A stretch of DNA of 64,000 nt from DASWTL01 sp035575925 (GTDB lineage Bacteria; Bacteroidota; Bacteroidia; Sphingobacteriales; Sphingobacteriaceae), in the NCBI GenBank assembly GCA_035575925.1, contig DATLXK010000023.1, forward strand, positions 1-64,000. Direction: 5' to 3'. Shown one piece after another: positions 7,953 to 16,241 of the stretch. Below the pieces are notes generated by a model that saw only the letters and a program-made list of their open reading frames with translations, was not told the DNA's origin and did no database searches. The translations under genes and the position numbers were made by a program. The first letter of the stretch is position 1, and each line of letters begins with the position of its first letter.

Positions 7953-10430
7953 TTAATCGGTCCTTTGTTCTTTTGCAAGTACAGCAACGCCCTTTTGTAT
8001 GCTGCCATACTTTTTAGTGTATTGCTGAACCTTTAATTTTTCGCTTTCTTCGGTGGTATAGGCTAGATATTCTTCAGGACTTACTTCAGTCCGGTATACT
8101 TTACTTAACTGGCCTCCAAGACTAATGAAGACCTCTTTATATTTCTTATGGGGGTCATTAGCCTTATTGACTGAAAGAATCTGAACTTTTTCCTTTTCGG
8201 TTAAACCAAGAAGATCCTGTATCAAATCAAACTTATTCTGATATTTCGATTGATCTAAAAGGATCTTACAATCTGAATTATTAATAATGGTTTCTTTTAC
8301 AACCGGAGAACTGATGATATCTTCTACTTCCTGTGTTACTACAACTGCTTCGCCAAAGAATTTCCTGACCGTTTTAAAAAGGTATTTGATGTATTCAGCC
8401 ATACCTTCTTTCGCAATGGCCTTCCACGCTTCTTCAATCAAAATCATTTTTCGTATTCCTTTCAGCTTCCTCATTTTGCTGATAAAGGTTTCCATGATGA
8501 TAAGCGTTACTACCGGAAAGAGAATTGGGTGGTCTTTGATGTTATCAAGCTCAAATACAATGAAACGCTCCTTTAATAGTTCAAGATTTTCGGTTGCATT
8601 AAGTAAGTAGCCGAATTCACCATCTTTATAAAAAGGCTTTAAAACGAAGAGCAGATTATCTAAATCAAAATGCCTTTCCTTTACATTATCTGCCTTAAGT
8701 TCAGCAGCAAATTCATTCTTTAAGTACTCATAGAAAGTATTGAAGCATGGAAATAAGTCAGGATTGGCAGTTAATTTCTCATAATATCCTTGAAGGGCAT
8801 TTGATAAAGCAACATATTCAGGGCGTTCCAAAACTTCATCCTCCTTTTTCCAGAGAGCCAAAATCAGGCTTTTTAGACTTTCCTTCTTTTCTGTGTCCAG
8901 AATGTCGCCCTTGCTAATGTAAAAGGGATTGAAACGAATTGGATCTGCTTCATCATAGGTAAAATAATAGCCTCCCACCATATCACAAAGCCCCTTATAG
9001 CTATGTCCAACATCTACAAGTACAATATGGGTTCCTTGCTCATAATAGCTTCGTACCATGTGATTGGTGAAAAATGACTTGCCAGAACCGGAGGGTCCAA
9101 GAATAAACTTATTACGATTAGTGCAAATACCTTTCCGCATGGGCTCGTCTGAAATATCCACATGAAGAGGTTTACCTGTTAGGCGGTCGCCTAAGCGAAT
9201 CCCTATTGGGCTTATCGAGGATTTGTAACTGGTTTCAAGATTCAGAAAGCAGCAAGCCTGTTCGGCAAATGTGTCGAAGGTGTCGTTTATTGGAAATTCT
9301 GCTTCATTGCCTGGTAAACCTGCCCACCAAATTTGAGGTGAGCCATCGGTCTCCAATTTTGGAGTAGCATCCATTTGAGCCATTGCAGAGGAAATCATAG
9401 TTCGGAGCTTTTTTTTATGCTCAGGTTGTTCTGTCCATGCAAGAATATTAAAATGAGCTTTTACAGGTAATCTTTGCTGGCTTATCGCCTCATTTAAGAA
9501 ATCCTGAGTGGAATCGCGACTGATAGCATTTTCACGGGAATAAGCAGATAGTGATTGGAGGCGAAGCCGTTTAGATTCTAATTGCTTTAAGGTCTTTGCC
9601 GCATCATCAATAAAAATATACTGATTGAAAATATGATTACAATTAAGTAATTGACCTAATGGCGAAGCAAATCCTATACTGCATTTCGTTCTATCAGTAC
9701 TATACTTGTCGTAATTGATTCTTGATCCACAAAGCGCAGGTACGTTTTCAGTATCTGAAAGAGTGTATAACAGACAACTCTTGTTACCAACGCTGATTTG
9801 GTCCTTTAAATGAATATCTGTTAATGATGTTTGCTCCGCTTCATCAAGAAGAAAACAATACCGTTCTATTATTCCCGGCTTCTTTTTACTTCCTGATAAA
9901 TCATCTCCATTAAGCTTTTTCAATTGCACAAATCCGCTATCCAGCAATATCCGCTCAAATTGGTTTGCTTTATCTGTAAAATCACTGATAAAGCTTGACT
10001 TCAACACTTGTGGAGGCACCACTGACCGCCGAAATAAGCCAGAGAAAGCAGAGCTTGCCATACGCCTTCCATCTGGTTTCTTAGACAAAAAGATATAACA
10101 TCTGTGTTTTAAGAAAGGGCGTTCATTAAAAAATCGTTCGCTTGAAACAGATAGAAAACTTTTATCTGCTTCATACTGATCTTCAAACACTGTTTTATAA
10201 GTATCTTCTACAAACCAATCCTGCTTATGAAAGCAGCTATGTTTCGGGAGAACCTTTATAGCTTTTACCCATGCTTGATGAAAGGCTTCGTATTCGGAAA
10301 CTGATAAGGTAAATATCTCTGGCAAAATAACTTCATACGCAAGTGTGATATCCCCGAATATGGAAAGTATAGCATCATTCTCCACCTTATATACAGGGAG
10401 CATTTTCTCTAATTCTATTGCACTTGCCAT
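7953..10430 (-). CDS. traG: TraG, VirB4-family conjugation ATPase
   Basis: 825 residues. A long N-terminal domain (1-430) is followed by the ATPase domain with Walker A GPSGSGKS at 445-452 and Walker B MILIEEAW at about 662-669. These mark the cytoplasmic motor that powers pilus assembly and substrate transfer in VirB4 systems. The opening ELEKMLPVYKVENDAILS is typical of TraG in CTnDOT-like elements. Its start overlaps the traF end by 16 bp, so the two are translationally coupled. No damage is visible and the length is normal. Confidence 0.95.
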   Translation of the reverse strand: MASAIELEKMLPVYKVENDAILSIFGDITLAYEVILPEIFTLSVSEYEAFHQAWVKAIKVLPKHSCFHKQDWFVEDTYKTVFEDQYEADKSFLSVSSERFFNERPFLKHRCYIFLSKKPDGRRMASSAFSGLFRRSVVPPQVLKSSFISDFTDKANQFERILLDSGFVQLKKLNGDDLSGSKKKPGIIERYCFLLDEAEQTSLTDIHLKDQISVGNKSCLLYTLSDTENVPALCGSRINYDKYSTDRTKCSIGFASPLGQLLNCNHIFNQYIFIDDAAKTLKQLESKRLRLQSLSAYSRENAISRDSTQDFLNEAISQQRLPVKAHFNILAWTEQPEHKKKLRTMISSAMAQMDATPKLETDGSPQIWWAGLPGNEAEFPINDTFDTFAEQACCFLNLETSYKSSISPIGIRLGDRLTGKPLHVDISDEPMRKGICTNRNKFILGPSGSGKSFFTNHMVRSYYEQGTHIVLVDVGHSYKGLCDMVGGYYFTYDEADPIRFNPFYISKGDILDTEKKESLKSLILALWKKEDEVLERPEYVALSNALQGYYEKLTANPDLFPCFNTFYEYLKNEFAAELKADNVKERHFDLDNLLFVLKPFYKDGEFGYLLNATENLELLKERFIVFELDNIKDHPILFPVVTLIIMETFISKMRKLKGIRKMILIEEAWKAIAKEGMAEYIKYLFKTVRKFFGEAVVVTQEVEDIISSPVVKETIINNSDCKILLDQSKYQNKFDLIQDLLGLTEKEKVQILSVNKANDPHKKYKEVFISLGGQLSKVYRTEVSPEEYLAYTTEESEKLKVQQYTKKYGSIQKGVAVLAKEQRTD

Positions 10431-10777
10431 ACATCCTCCTTCTCTTTCTTTAATGAAGATTGAGCATTCAATTGATAGAATATCTTTCTTGAATTGGATT
10501 TGATGAAATTTGGGATATACCTTTTGGCAGCCTTTTTTAGTAATCCGTATTGCCCGTACTTATGGCTAAGCCTAAAAACGGTCATAAATAGTCCCGTTCC
10601 TAATCCAGCAATTATTGAAATGCAGATAAAAAGATTGATTCCAATAATATACATGGCTGCAAACAGAATCAAAAGAATTACCAACCCTACAGCCAGATAA
10701 GCTATATACTGAGCTTTCAAACCCTTAAACTCAATAGGCTTATTTATGCCTTTGTTTATTTGATATATACTTGCCAT
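10415..10777 (-). CDS. traF: Conjugative transposon protein TraF (DUF4133-type)
   Basis: About 120 residues from the ATG at 10775-10777. An open frame extends further upstream, but the family opening is MASIYQINKGINKPIEFKG, and the longer form would run back into traE, which stops at 10780. Two adjacent transmembrane helices (about 24-66) are followed by a basic cytoplasmic tail. It is an inner-membrane partner of TraG (VirB3-like by position and topology, inference), 2 bp after traE and overlapping traG. Confidence 0.85.
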   Translation of the reverse strand: MASIYQINKGINKPIEFKGLKAQYIAYLAVGLVILLILFAAMYIIGINLFICISIIAGLGTGLFMTVFRLSHKYGQYGLLKKAAKRYIPNFIKSNSRKIFYQLNAQSSLKKEKEDVWQVQ

Positions 10778-10779
10778 AA

Positions 10780-11115
10780 CTATAATCCAAAAAATGATTG
10801 TAGAACGGTTGCAACGATCACCAGGAACACACAGCTTCCAAACCATGCTGATGCGACCTTTCCGGTATCATGGTCACCGCTGTTCCATTTCTGGTATACC
10901 TTTATGGCTCCTACCAAACCTACTACGGCTCCGATAGCATACATCAGGTCTGTTCCGGTATCGAAATAGCTTTTAACTTTGCTGGTGGCTTCATTGATTC
11001 CGGCGTTGCCGTCCTGTCCGTAAGTAGTTACCGCTAAGAGTACGAGTACAATAGATGATACGGCTACAGCAAGATTTCTTGCTGATACCTTTAAGAGATT
11101 TAATTTCGTTTTCAT
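10780..11115 (-). CDS. traE: Conjugative transposon protein TraE (DUF4134, VirB2-like by topology)
   Basis: 111 residues with an N-terminal signal helix (about 14-34, cleavage near TTYGQ), then two hydrophobic helices (about 56-74 and 88-110) around a polar KVYQKWNSGDHDTGK loop. That is the DUF4134 pattern: small pilin-like membrane protein, suggested VirB2 counterpart. It heads the recognised tra block, 18 bp after the first small gene of the operon. Confidence 0.9.
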   Translation of the reverse strand: MKTKLNLLKVSARNLAVAVSSIVLVLLAVTTYGQDGNAGINEATSKVKSYFDTGTDLMYAIGAVVGLVGAIKVYQKWNSGDHDTGKVASAWFGSCVFLVIVATVLQSFFGL

Positions 11116-11133
11116 AAAAGCAGATTAATGTGA

Positions 11134-11394
11134 TTAATTAGTTTCGTTTTCTGAGGTGAATTGAAGCTCTTCGTTCGAGATTGAAGTAACTATAGCCTCT
11201 TGTTTGGCTTCACCAAGAATTGACTCTCGTCTGGATACACCTGAAGAACTGGAAATTGAGAACGCCGCTCTTTTCCCTTGGAATAACAGAGCTAACTCAA
11301 CTCTGAAAAAGAGTAAAAGAACAGCCCCATAATAGATTACTACCAAGCCGAAGGTTGCTAGCAAGTATTGCTGCCATGAAATTGATGTGAACAT
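11134..11394 (-). CDS. Small membrane protein, first gene of the tra operon
   Basis: 86 residues with one transmembrane helix (about 11-31) and a polar tail rich in Ser, Glu and Asn. I do not recognise a named family, but a small protein of this shape often precedes traE in Bacteroidetes conjugative elements (TraD-like position). It is the first minus-strand gene after the divergent promoter region, so its start codon receives the leader structures at 11,404-11,440. Confidence 0.7.
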   Translation of the reverse strand: MFTSISWQQYLLATFGLVVIYYGAVLLLFFRVELALLFQGKRAAFSISSSSGVSRRESILGEAKQEAIVTSISNEELQFTSENETN

Positions 11395-11403
11395 ATTGCT
11401 TCA

Positions 11404-11440
11404 TTTTGCTTACCGCTGCATTGCGGTAGGTGAAGCAAAA
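11404..11440 (-). promoter_or_regulatory. Nested inverted repeat just upstream of the tra operon start
   Basis: Outer arms TTTTGCTT (11404-11411) and AAGCAAAA (11433-11440) enclose an inner hairpin of TACCGC and GCGGTA with a 6-base loop. It ends 9 bp from the first tra start codon. If transcription begins near 11430 the inner hairpin lies in the mRNA leader, while the outer arm overlaps the presumed -7 box. It could act on DNA (operator) or RNA (leader structure). Confidence 0.5.
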
Positions 11441-11492
11441 GTGAGAGTAGTAAAAATCGAAAACACACACCTACCACCGGAGGTGTGTGTTT
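11436..11492 (-). promoter_or_regulatory. tra operon promoter with 32-bp dyad (site 1)
   Basis: A perfect 12-bp inverted repeat, AAACACACACCT with AGGTGTGTGTTT, spans 11461-11492 around an 8-base centre. Reading the minus strand, the dyad edge GTTTT is followed by 16 bases and then CACTTTTG (11436-11443), one mismatch from the Bacteroidetes -7 consensus TAnnTTTG. The same dyad with the same 16-base gap occurs at 22315-22371. The plus-strand side also ends in nine Ts, so it could double as a terminator for rightward RNA. Confidence 0.6.
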
Positions 11493-11535
11493 TTTTTTAG
11501 CTAAATCTCAAGATGACTAGTATTTAATAAAATTG

Positions 11536-11577
11536 TATTTAAGTACTTGCTTAAATAAGAAAATAAACTTATGTTCG
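11536..11577 (+). promoter_or_regulatory. mer operon promoter and candidate ArsR operator
   Basis: A perfect inverted repeat TATTTAAG-N6-CTTAAATA (11536-11557) covers a TTG at 11547-11549 that could be the -33 element. TATGTTCG at 11570-11577 is close to the -7 consensus. An AT-rich dyad over the promoter, just before an ArsR-family gene, is the usual layout for autorepression released by metal. Confidence 0.6.
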
Positions 11578-11596
11578 TTTAGTATTTAAATATCAA

Positions 11597-11977
11597 ATGG
11601 AAAATCAAGAAACATGTATACGTGTATTAGCAGATAAGGCTCAAATTAGGAATTGTAGAGAGTTGCTACAATCGGCTGAATTCACCTTTGCACGACTAAG
11701 TAATATCCTTGCACTTGCAGGTAATGAAGTGAGACTAAAAATTCTTTTTCTTTTAGAAGAAGAAAAAGAATTATGCCCTTGTGACCTTGCAGATATTCTA
11801 GGCATGAGTATCCCGGCGATTTCGCAGCACCTCCGTAAGATGAAAGATGGGAAGCTTATAAAAGCAAGAAAAGTAGCACAAACTATTTTTTATTCCATTC
11901 AGCCCGAAGAGTTAGAGCTTCTGCATTACCTTTTTAAGTATATCAAACAAAAAAACAATAAAGAAAAGCAGTTATGA
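11597..11977 (+). CDS. ArsR/SmtB-family metal-responsive repressor of the mer operon
   Basis: 126 residues with a winged helix (about 28-105): recognition helix SIPAISQHLRKMKDG and the metal-site motif ELCPCDL (Cys60, Cys62) at the start of helix 3. Extra Cys7 and Cys20 near the N-terminus could complete a thiolate site, as in CadC-type members. Family rule: the apo-dimer represses, and metal binding to the Cys pair releases DNA. It is first in the mercury operon and overlaps merTP by 4 bp, so it replaces the MerR regulator usual in proteobacterial mer operons. Hg(II) as inducer is inferred from context. Confidence 0.9.
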   Translation: MENQETCIRVLADKAQIRNCRELLQSAEFTFARLSNILALAGNEVRLKILFLLEEEKELCPCDLADILGMSIPAISQHLRKMKDGKLIKARKVAQTIFYSIQPEELELLHYLFKYIKQKNNKEKQL

Positions 11978-12591
11978 AAACAGTTAACAAAACAGGATTA
12001 GCAGGAGCAGGAGTGTTTTCGGCAATTGCAGCATCTTTATGTTGTATAACTCCGGTCTTAGCACTTATTTCGGGAGCATCCGGCATGGCTTCAGCTTTCT
12101 CATGGATGGAGGCTTGGAGACCCTATCTAATCGCAGTTACAGTCGCAGTTTTGGTTTTTGCATGGTATCAAAAGCTGAGACCAATTCCTGATTCATCAGC
12201 AGATTGCGCATGTGAAACTGATGAAAAGCCATCCTTTTTAAATACCAAAGCTTTTTTGGGTCTGGTAACCATACTGGCTTTCCTTATGCTTACCTTCCCC
12301 TACTACGGACAGTTTTTTTATCCTAAGACAGAAAGCCAATCGACAACTATAGTCCCGCCCCGTAATGTCGAGCAGATCCAATTCAAAGTTGAAGGGATGA
12401 CCTGCGAAAGCTGTCAGGCACATATAGAACATAGTGTAAAGAAGCTGCCCGGAATAGTTAGGGTGGAAGCAAACTATACAGATGGAACAGCAACCGTCCA
12501 ATATGACCCTTCTAAATCCAATAAAGGACAACTTGTTTCGGCAATAAATGAAACTGGTTATAAAGTTCAAACTGAATTATCGAATAAATAA
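11974..12591 (+). CDS. merTP: Mercuric transporter MerT-MerP fusion (MerTP)
   Basis: 205 residues. The first half is MerT-like, with three hydrophobic helices (about 10-35, 48-66, 93-113) and the membrane Cys pair SLCCITP (Cys23, Cys24). A cytoplasmic-loop DCAC pair follows at about 78-80. The C-terminal 70 residues are a heavy-metal-associated domain with GMTCESC (141-147), the MerP part. MerT moves Hg(II) inward and hands it to MerA; fusion to MerP is common in Bacteroidetes. It overlaps the arsR-type gene and is followed after 17 bp by the HMA gene. Confidence 0.9.
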   Translation: MKTVNKTGLAGAGVFSAIAASLCCITPVLALISGASGMASAFSWMEAWRPYLIAVTVAVLVFAWYQKLRPIPDSSADCACETDEKPSFLNTKAFLGLVTILAFLMLTFPYYGQFFYPKTESQSTTIVPPRNVEQIQFKVEGMTCESCQAHIEHSVKKLPGIVRVEANYTDGTATVQYDPSKSNKGQLVSAINETGYKVQTELSNK

Positions 12592-12608
12592 CATCAAATA
12601 AGAAAATC

Positions 12609-12944
12609 ATGAATAAGCTAATTATTATTTCAACACTAAGCATATTATTTTTCGCTACCGCTCAAATGTGCGGGTGTGGCTCCTGTAAAGCCGAAGCTAC
12701 TCCTAAGGTTCAAAGCGGGGTTAATGAACCTAAAACCCTGCGATTGAAAATCTCCGGTGTCACTTGCGCCGGCTGTTCCAATAACGTTTCAAAGGCCCTG
12801 AAAAACCACCAGGGAATATTGGAGCAAAAGGTAGAATATCCCGGAGACCTGGCTGTAATAAAGTACAATAGCTCGAAAACAAGCCCTGCGGATATTATCA
12901 CCGCCATTGAAAAGGCAGGATATAAAGCTGTTGAGGTTAAATAA
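12609..12944 (+). CDS. Exported cysteine-rich heavy-metal-associated (MerP-like) protein
   Basis: 111 residues: a hydrophobic leader (about 3-18), then CGCGSC (21-26) and one HMA domain with GVTCAGC (50-56). The HMA fold with CxxC binds soft metals such as Hg(II) or Cu(I). Its place between merTP and merA suggests an extracytoplasmic mercury scavenger in addition to the MerP domain fused to MerT. The Cys cluster right after the leader is unusual. It might carry metal or, if Cys21 is lipidated, an anchor, although the lipobox is poor. Confidence 0.8.
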   Translation: MNKLIIISTLSILFFATAQMCGCGSCKAEATPKVQSGVNEPKTLRLKISGVTCAGCSNNVSKALKNHQGILEQKVEYPGDLAVIKYNSSKTSPADIITAIEKAGYKAVEVK

Positions 12945-12960
12945 CTCTTAAAGATACCCT

Positions 12961-14619
12961 ATGAGCATGAATAAATTAGAAGTCGATATCACAGGAATGA
13001 CTTGTGAGCATTGCGCCTTTAGTATTGAAAATCTCCTTAAAAAAAATACGGATGTTAGTCAGGCTTCTGTCGATTACAAATCCGGAAAGGGAAAGATTGT
13101 TTATGACAATGGGGGCACTGATAAAAAAATGCTGGTTAATACGATAAATAGTATTGGGAATTATAAAGTAAGCGGCTTTCAAGAGTCACTAGCGAACCAA
13201 GACAGCAATTCCCACTATGACCTGATTATCATCGGCGGAGGCTCGGCGGCATTTTCAGCAGCTATCATTGCACAGGAAAACGGCTTATCTACTTTAATGG
13301 TAAACGCCGGTCTGCCTTTTGGTGGTACATGTGTGAATGTGGGTTGTGTGCCTTCCAAATTCCTTATCCGTGCGGGTGAAGAGGCCCACCATGCCTCGCA
13401 TTCTAACTTTGAAGGAGTGCAGGTTAAGGGAGCGGTTATAGACTTCGCAAAAATCATAAAGGAAAAAAACAACCTTGTAACAGGCCTTCAGCAGAAGAAA
13501 TACCTCGATATAGTGAAAGATTTTGAGAACTTTCAGATGATAGAAGGATGGGCGGATTTTTTGGATACAAGAACTCTTCAGGTTAATGGATCAGATCGAT
13601 ATACCGCATTGAAATTCATCATTGCTACGGGTGCGACTACCCGCATTCCTGACATCGAGGGATTGCAAGATGTAGGGTATTTAACCAATGTTTCTCTTTT
13701 TAACCTTCAGGAAAAACCTCTTAGCTTAACTATCCTGGGAGCAGGATACATCGGGTTGGAAATAGCCATGGCGTACAACCGTCTTGGGGTTAAAGTCCGG
13801 ATTATTGAATTTACAGACCGTGTATTAAGAACCCAGACGGACGATATCAGCCAGGAACTTGAACTTCATTTGAGAAATGAAGGAATAGAGATACTTCCGA
13901 ATGTACGTGCGTTCAAGTTTGAAAAAGAGGAAAATAATACCATTATCCATTGCAAGGATGCTTTGGGTCAGGAAATCAAATTAAACGAACCGGGACATAT
14001 CGTAGTAGCAACAGGCACAAAGCCCAATACTTCCAAGCTTGCTTTAGAAAATATAGGCATTGAACTCACCCAAAGTGGCCATGTGGCGGTAAATGAATTA
14101 TTAGAGACTAATATATCAAATATTTATGCGGTTGGCGATGTTGCCAATACCCCTCCTTATGTTTATACAGCAGCAGCCGAGGGCAATATTGCCGTTCAAA
14201 ACGCTTTTAAGAGTGCGGGGTTAAAAATGGATTACTCTTCCTTGCCATGGGTGGTATTTACAGATCCACAAATCGCAGGAGTAGGCATAGATGAGGTAGA
14301 AGCACAACGCTTAGGGCTTCCTTTCGAGATAAGTAAATTACCATTAACAGAAGTTCCGAGAAGCCTGGCAGCAAAAGATACCCGTGGGTTTATTAAGTTA
14401 ATCCGGAACAAGGAGACCGATAAATTAATTGGGGCAAGGGTGGTAGCCCCTGAAGGCGGTGAACTTATCATGGAACTTACTTTAGCAGTGAAATATGGAA
14501 TTACTGTCTCCGACTTGGCCAAAACATTCCATCCTTATCTCACCCTAAGTGAAGGAATAAAGCTTGCAGCTATCGCATTCGGAAAAGATATCGCCAAATT
14601 GAGTTGTTGCGCAAGTTGA
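12961..14619 (+). CDS. merA: Mercuric reductase MerA
   Basis: 552 residues. An N-terminal HMA domain (GMTCEHC, 12-18) is followed by a pyridine-nucleotide disulfide oxidoreductase. FAD-binding IIGGGSAAFSA lies at 90-100, the redox pair CVNVGC at 124-129, the NAD(P) Rossmann motif GAGYIGLEIA near 261, and the dimerisation domain carries the vicinal pair LSCCAS at the C-terminus. The active-site pair plus C-terminal Cys-Cys are diagnostic of MerA rather than dihydrolipoamide dehydrogenase. It reduces Hg(II) to Hg(0) with NADPH in the cytoplasm. Last gene of the operon, 16 bp after the HMA gene; apparently intact. Confidence 0.96.
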   Translation: MSMNKLEVDITGMTCEHCAFSIENLLKKNTDVSQASVDYKSGKGKIVYDNGGTDKKMLVNTINSIGNYKVSGFQESLANQDSNSHYDLIIIGGGSAAFSAAIIAQENGLSTLMVNAGLPFGGTCVNVGCVPSKFLIRAGEEAHHASHSNFEGVQVKGAVIDFAKIIKEKNNLVTGLQQKKYLDIVKDFENFQMIEGWADFLDTRTLQVNGSDRYTALKFIIATGATTRIPDIEGLQDVGYLTNVSLFNLQEKPLSLTILGAGYIGLEIAMAYNRLGVKVRIIEFTDRVLRTQTDDISQELELHLRNEGIEILPNVRAFKFEKEENNTIIHCKDALGQEIKLNEPGHIVVATGTKPNTSKLALENIGIELTQSGHVAVNELLETNISNIYAVGDVANTPPYVYTAAAEGNIAVQNAFKSAGLKMDYSSLPWVVFTDPQIAGVGIDEVEAQRLGLPFEISKLPLTEVPRSLAAKDTRGFIKLIRNKETDKLIGARVVAPEGGELIMELTLAVKYGITVSDLAKTFHPYLTLSEGIKLAAIAFGKDIAKLSCCAS

Positions 14620-14722
14620 GATATTTTTAACTCAAAACCTTGTTCATACACACTTCTGCATTGACGGTAGTATTACCATAATTACTAAAAATCAACTCGG
14701 TTATCCAAATAGGGCCAAGTTT

Positions 14723-15088
14723 TTAGTTCCCTGTAAATGTCAACCTGTTCCCAAAGGGGTCAATCACTTCCATACAATAGGTTTTACTGTTCCATGGCGT
14801 TTTGCCTATTCCGGGACGGTTAAACTTGTAGTTTTTCTCAAGCAGCATTTTGTGGTAGTCCTTGAGTTTCGTAAAATTTTCTATGTGAACTCTTGCTCCT
14901 GGCGAACAATCTCCATGATGTTCCGTTAGATGTAAGACAATGCCATCAAGTGAAATTTGCAGGTACACCGGAGTCTTTTCAGGCTTGTCTTCCCAGTCAA
15001 TTTTAAAACCGAGCCAGTCAACATAAAATTCAAGTGCTTTCGGATAATCAAAGATTCTAAATATTGGTCTTGCAACTGTGTTTTCCAT
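14723..15088 (-). CDS. VOC-family (glyoxalase/bleomycin-resistance fold) protein
   Basis: About 121 residues from the ATG at 15086-15088. The open frame continues upstream, but only from here does the family start appear (MENTVARPIFRIFDYPKALEFYVDWLGFKIDWE). The end, CMEVIDPFGNRLTFTGN, is the usual closing strand. Proteins of this type are often annotated as glyoxalase-superfamily or bleomycin resistance. Possible metal ligands are His51-53 and Glu112 by pattern, but the substrate cannot be read. It converges with merA and looks like ICE cargo. Confidence 0.8.
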   Translation of the reverse strand: MENTVARPIFRIFDYPKALEFYVDWLGFKIDWEDKPEKTPVYLQISLDGIVLHLTEHHGDCSPGARVHIENFTKLKDYHKMLLEKNYKFNRPGIGKTPWNSKTYCMEVIDPFGNRLTFTGN

Positions 15089-15250
15089 TGGTGCGTTTTT
15101 ATCGCTACAATAATATAGCGTTAATATTACATTCTTAAACGTATCTGTAGACGAAAGTATGGGGTCGAATTCGTCCTTTTTAAGTATTCTGTAGAAGGCC
15201 CGCAAGAAATAAATTTACAAAACAACGAAGCTTCTTTTTCTTTTCACAAG

Positions 15251-16108
15251 TCAATCCGAATAGCTAATTCTTTTTAATGGAAAGTCCTTTATCTCATACT
15301 TACTATCCATACGTTTTATTAAACAGATTTTCAATTTGTCAATAAAAGCAGTTCTTTCCTTCTTCCTATTCGAAATATCAGAGAATTTACGATAGTAATA
15401 TTTTAAGTCTACTTGGAAAATACTTTGAAAATAGTCCATCAGGTTCTTTATTTCGATATTACCATTGTTAAATGAACCGGATTCTACAAGCGCATAGATA
15501 AGCTCTACAAGGTCACTTTGGTTGCTCGTCCATATAACAGGTGTTTCAATAGGATTTAAGTCAGAGATTATATTTTTGATTTGCTGCAGCAGAAAATCCC
15601 TAAACTTTTCATTGGCTACAATTTTAGACAATTTGTAATCATGACTGGTTGAAAACAGTTCGTCACCCTGAAAATCCTCTATTTCTGCAAATACATCATA
15701 ATTTCCTCTTGTAAAATATACACTATCTAAGTGACTATCGTTAGTTCTATAATATTGGTAAAACGATTGATTATGGTCAAAGAAACGCTTTAAATCCGCC
15801 AGCTCTATAGAAATATAATCCCTTAAAGCATCTTCACCTCCAATTGGCTTTTTAATGTGAAAGTTATACAGACTGATATAATAAATGTACTTACTATAAA
15901 ATACTGGCTTAACATTTTTAAAAAAAGCTATTTCATCATCCAAACTTTCAAAGAGCTGAATTGATATCTGCCTTTTGAGAATGCCCATCGCCTTTTTGCA
16001 CAGCTTAATCGCTTCCTTTATTCTTTCGCTTTCTGGAGTTTGTCTTAGAGATAAATCATACAGTTCAGTTTCAAGTGCGCGGTAGAGTCGCTCAGTAAAT
16101 GTCTTCAT
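15251..16108 (-). CDS. rteC: RteC-family regulator of ICE excision/transfer
   Basis: About 285 residues from the ATG at 16106-16108. A longer TTG-initiated frame exists to 16165, but that TTG falls in a likely -7 box, and the family normally opens like MKTFTERLYRALETEL. The C-terminal third has the RteC hallmark: TSNQSDLVELIYALVESGSF, then VDLKYYYRKFSDISNRKKER, ending LIKRMD. In CTnDOT, RteC activates the excision genes (established). No RteA/RteB pair is visible here; the next gene upstream is a LuxR-type membrane regulator, which may take over the input (inference). Confidence 0.85.
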   Translation of the reverse strand: MKTFTERLYRALETELYDLSLRQTPESERIKEAIKLCKKAMGILKRQISIQLFESLDDEIAFFKNVKPVFYSKYIYYISLYNFHIKKPIGGEDALRDYISIELADLKRFFDHNQSFYQYYRTNDSHLDSVYFTRGNYDVFAEIEDFQGDELFSTSHDYKLSKIVANEKFRDFLLQQIKNIISDLNPIETPVIWTSNQSDLVELIYALVESGSFNNGNIEIKNLMDYFQSIFQVDLKYYYRKFSDISNRKKERTAFIDKLKICLIKRMDSKYEIKDFPLKRISYSD

Positions 16109-16162
16109 AGATGATGTTATTAGTTGAATCTCTGGTAGATTGAGAGTCAATGATTTCTGAGA

Positions 16163-16231
16163 CAAATTTCCTGAAAAGCAGACTTAGAAAGAATACGTTA
16201 TTTATAGTATTCGACTACGTAAAACTACGTA
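16163..16231 (-). promoter_or_regulatory. rteC promoter region with TACGT boxes
   Basis: GAAATTTG on the minus strand (plus 16163-16170) resembles the -7 box. Upstream, TACGT occurs at 16194-16198, 16216-16220 and 16226-16230; the last two are parts of a direct repeat ACTACGTA with 10-bp period. GAATAC and GTATTC also pair around 16191-16212. Spacing by about one and two helical turns suggests activator binding. Confidence 0.45.
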
Positions 16232-16241
16232 TTTTTAACAA

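Noticed and set aside
10778..10846. Longer N-terminus for TraF
   Set aside because: It would run through the traE stop region; the family start MASIYQINKG is internal.
12238..12570. Minus-strand frames within merTP and merA
   Set aside because: They lie opposite strong known genes and show no family-like sequence.
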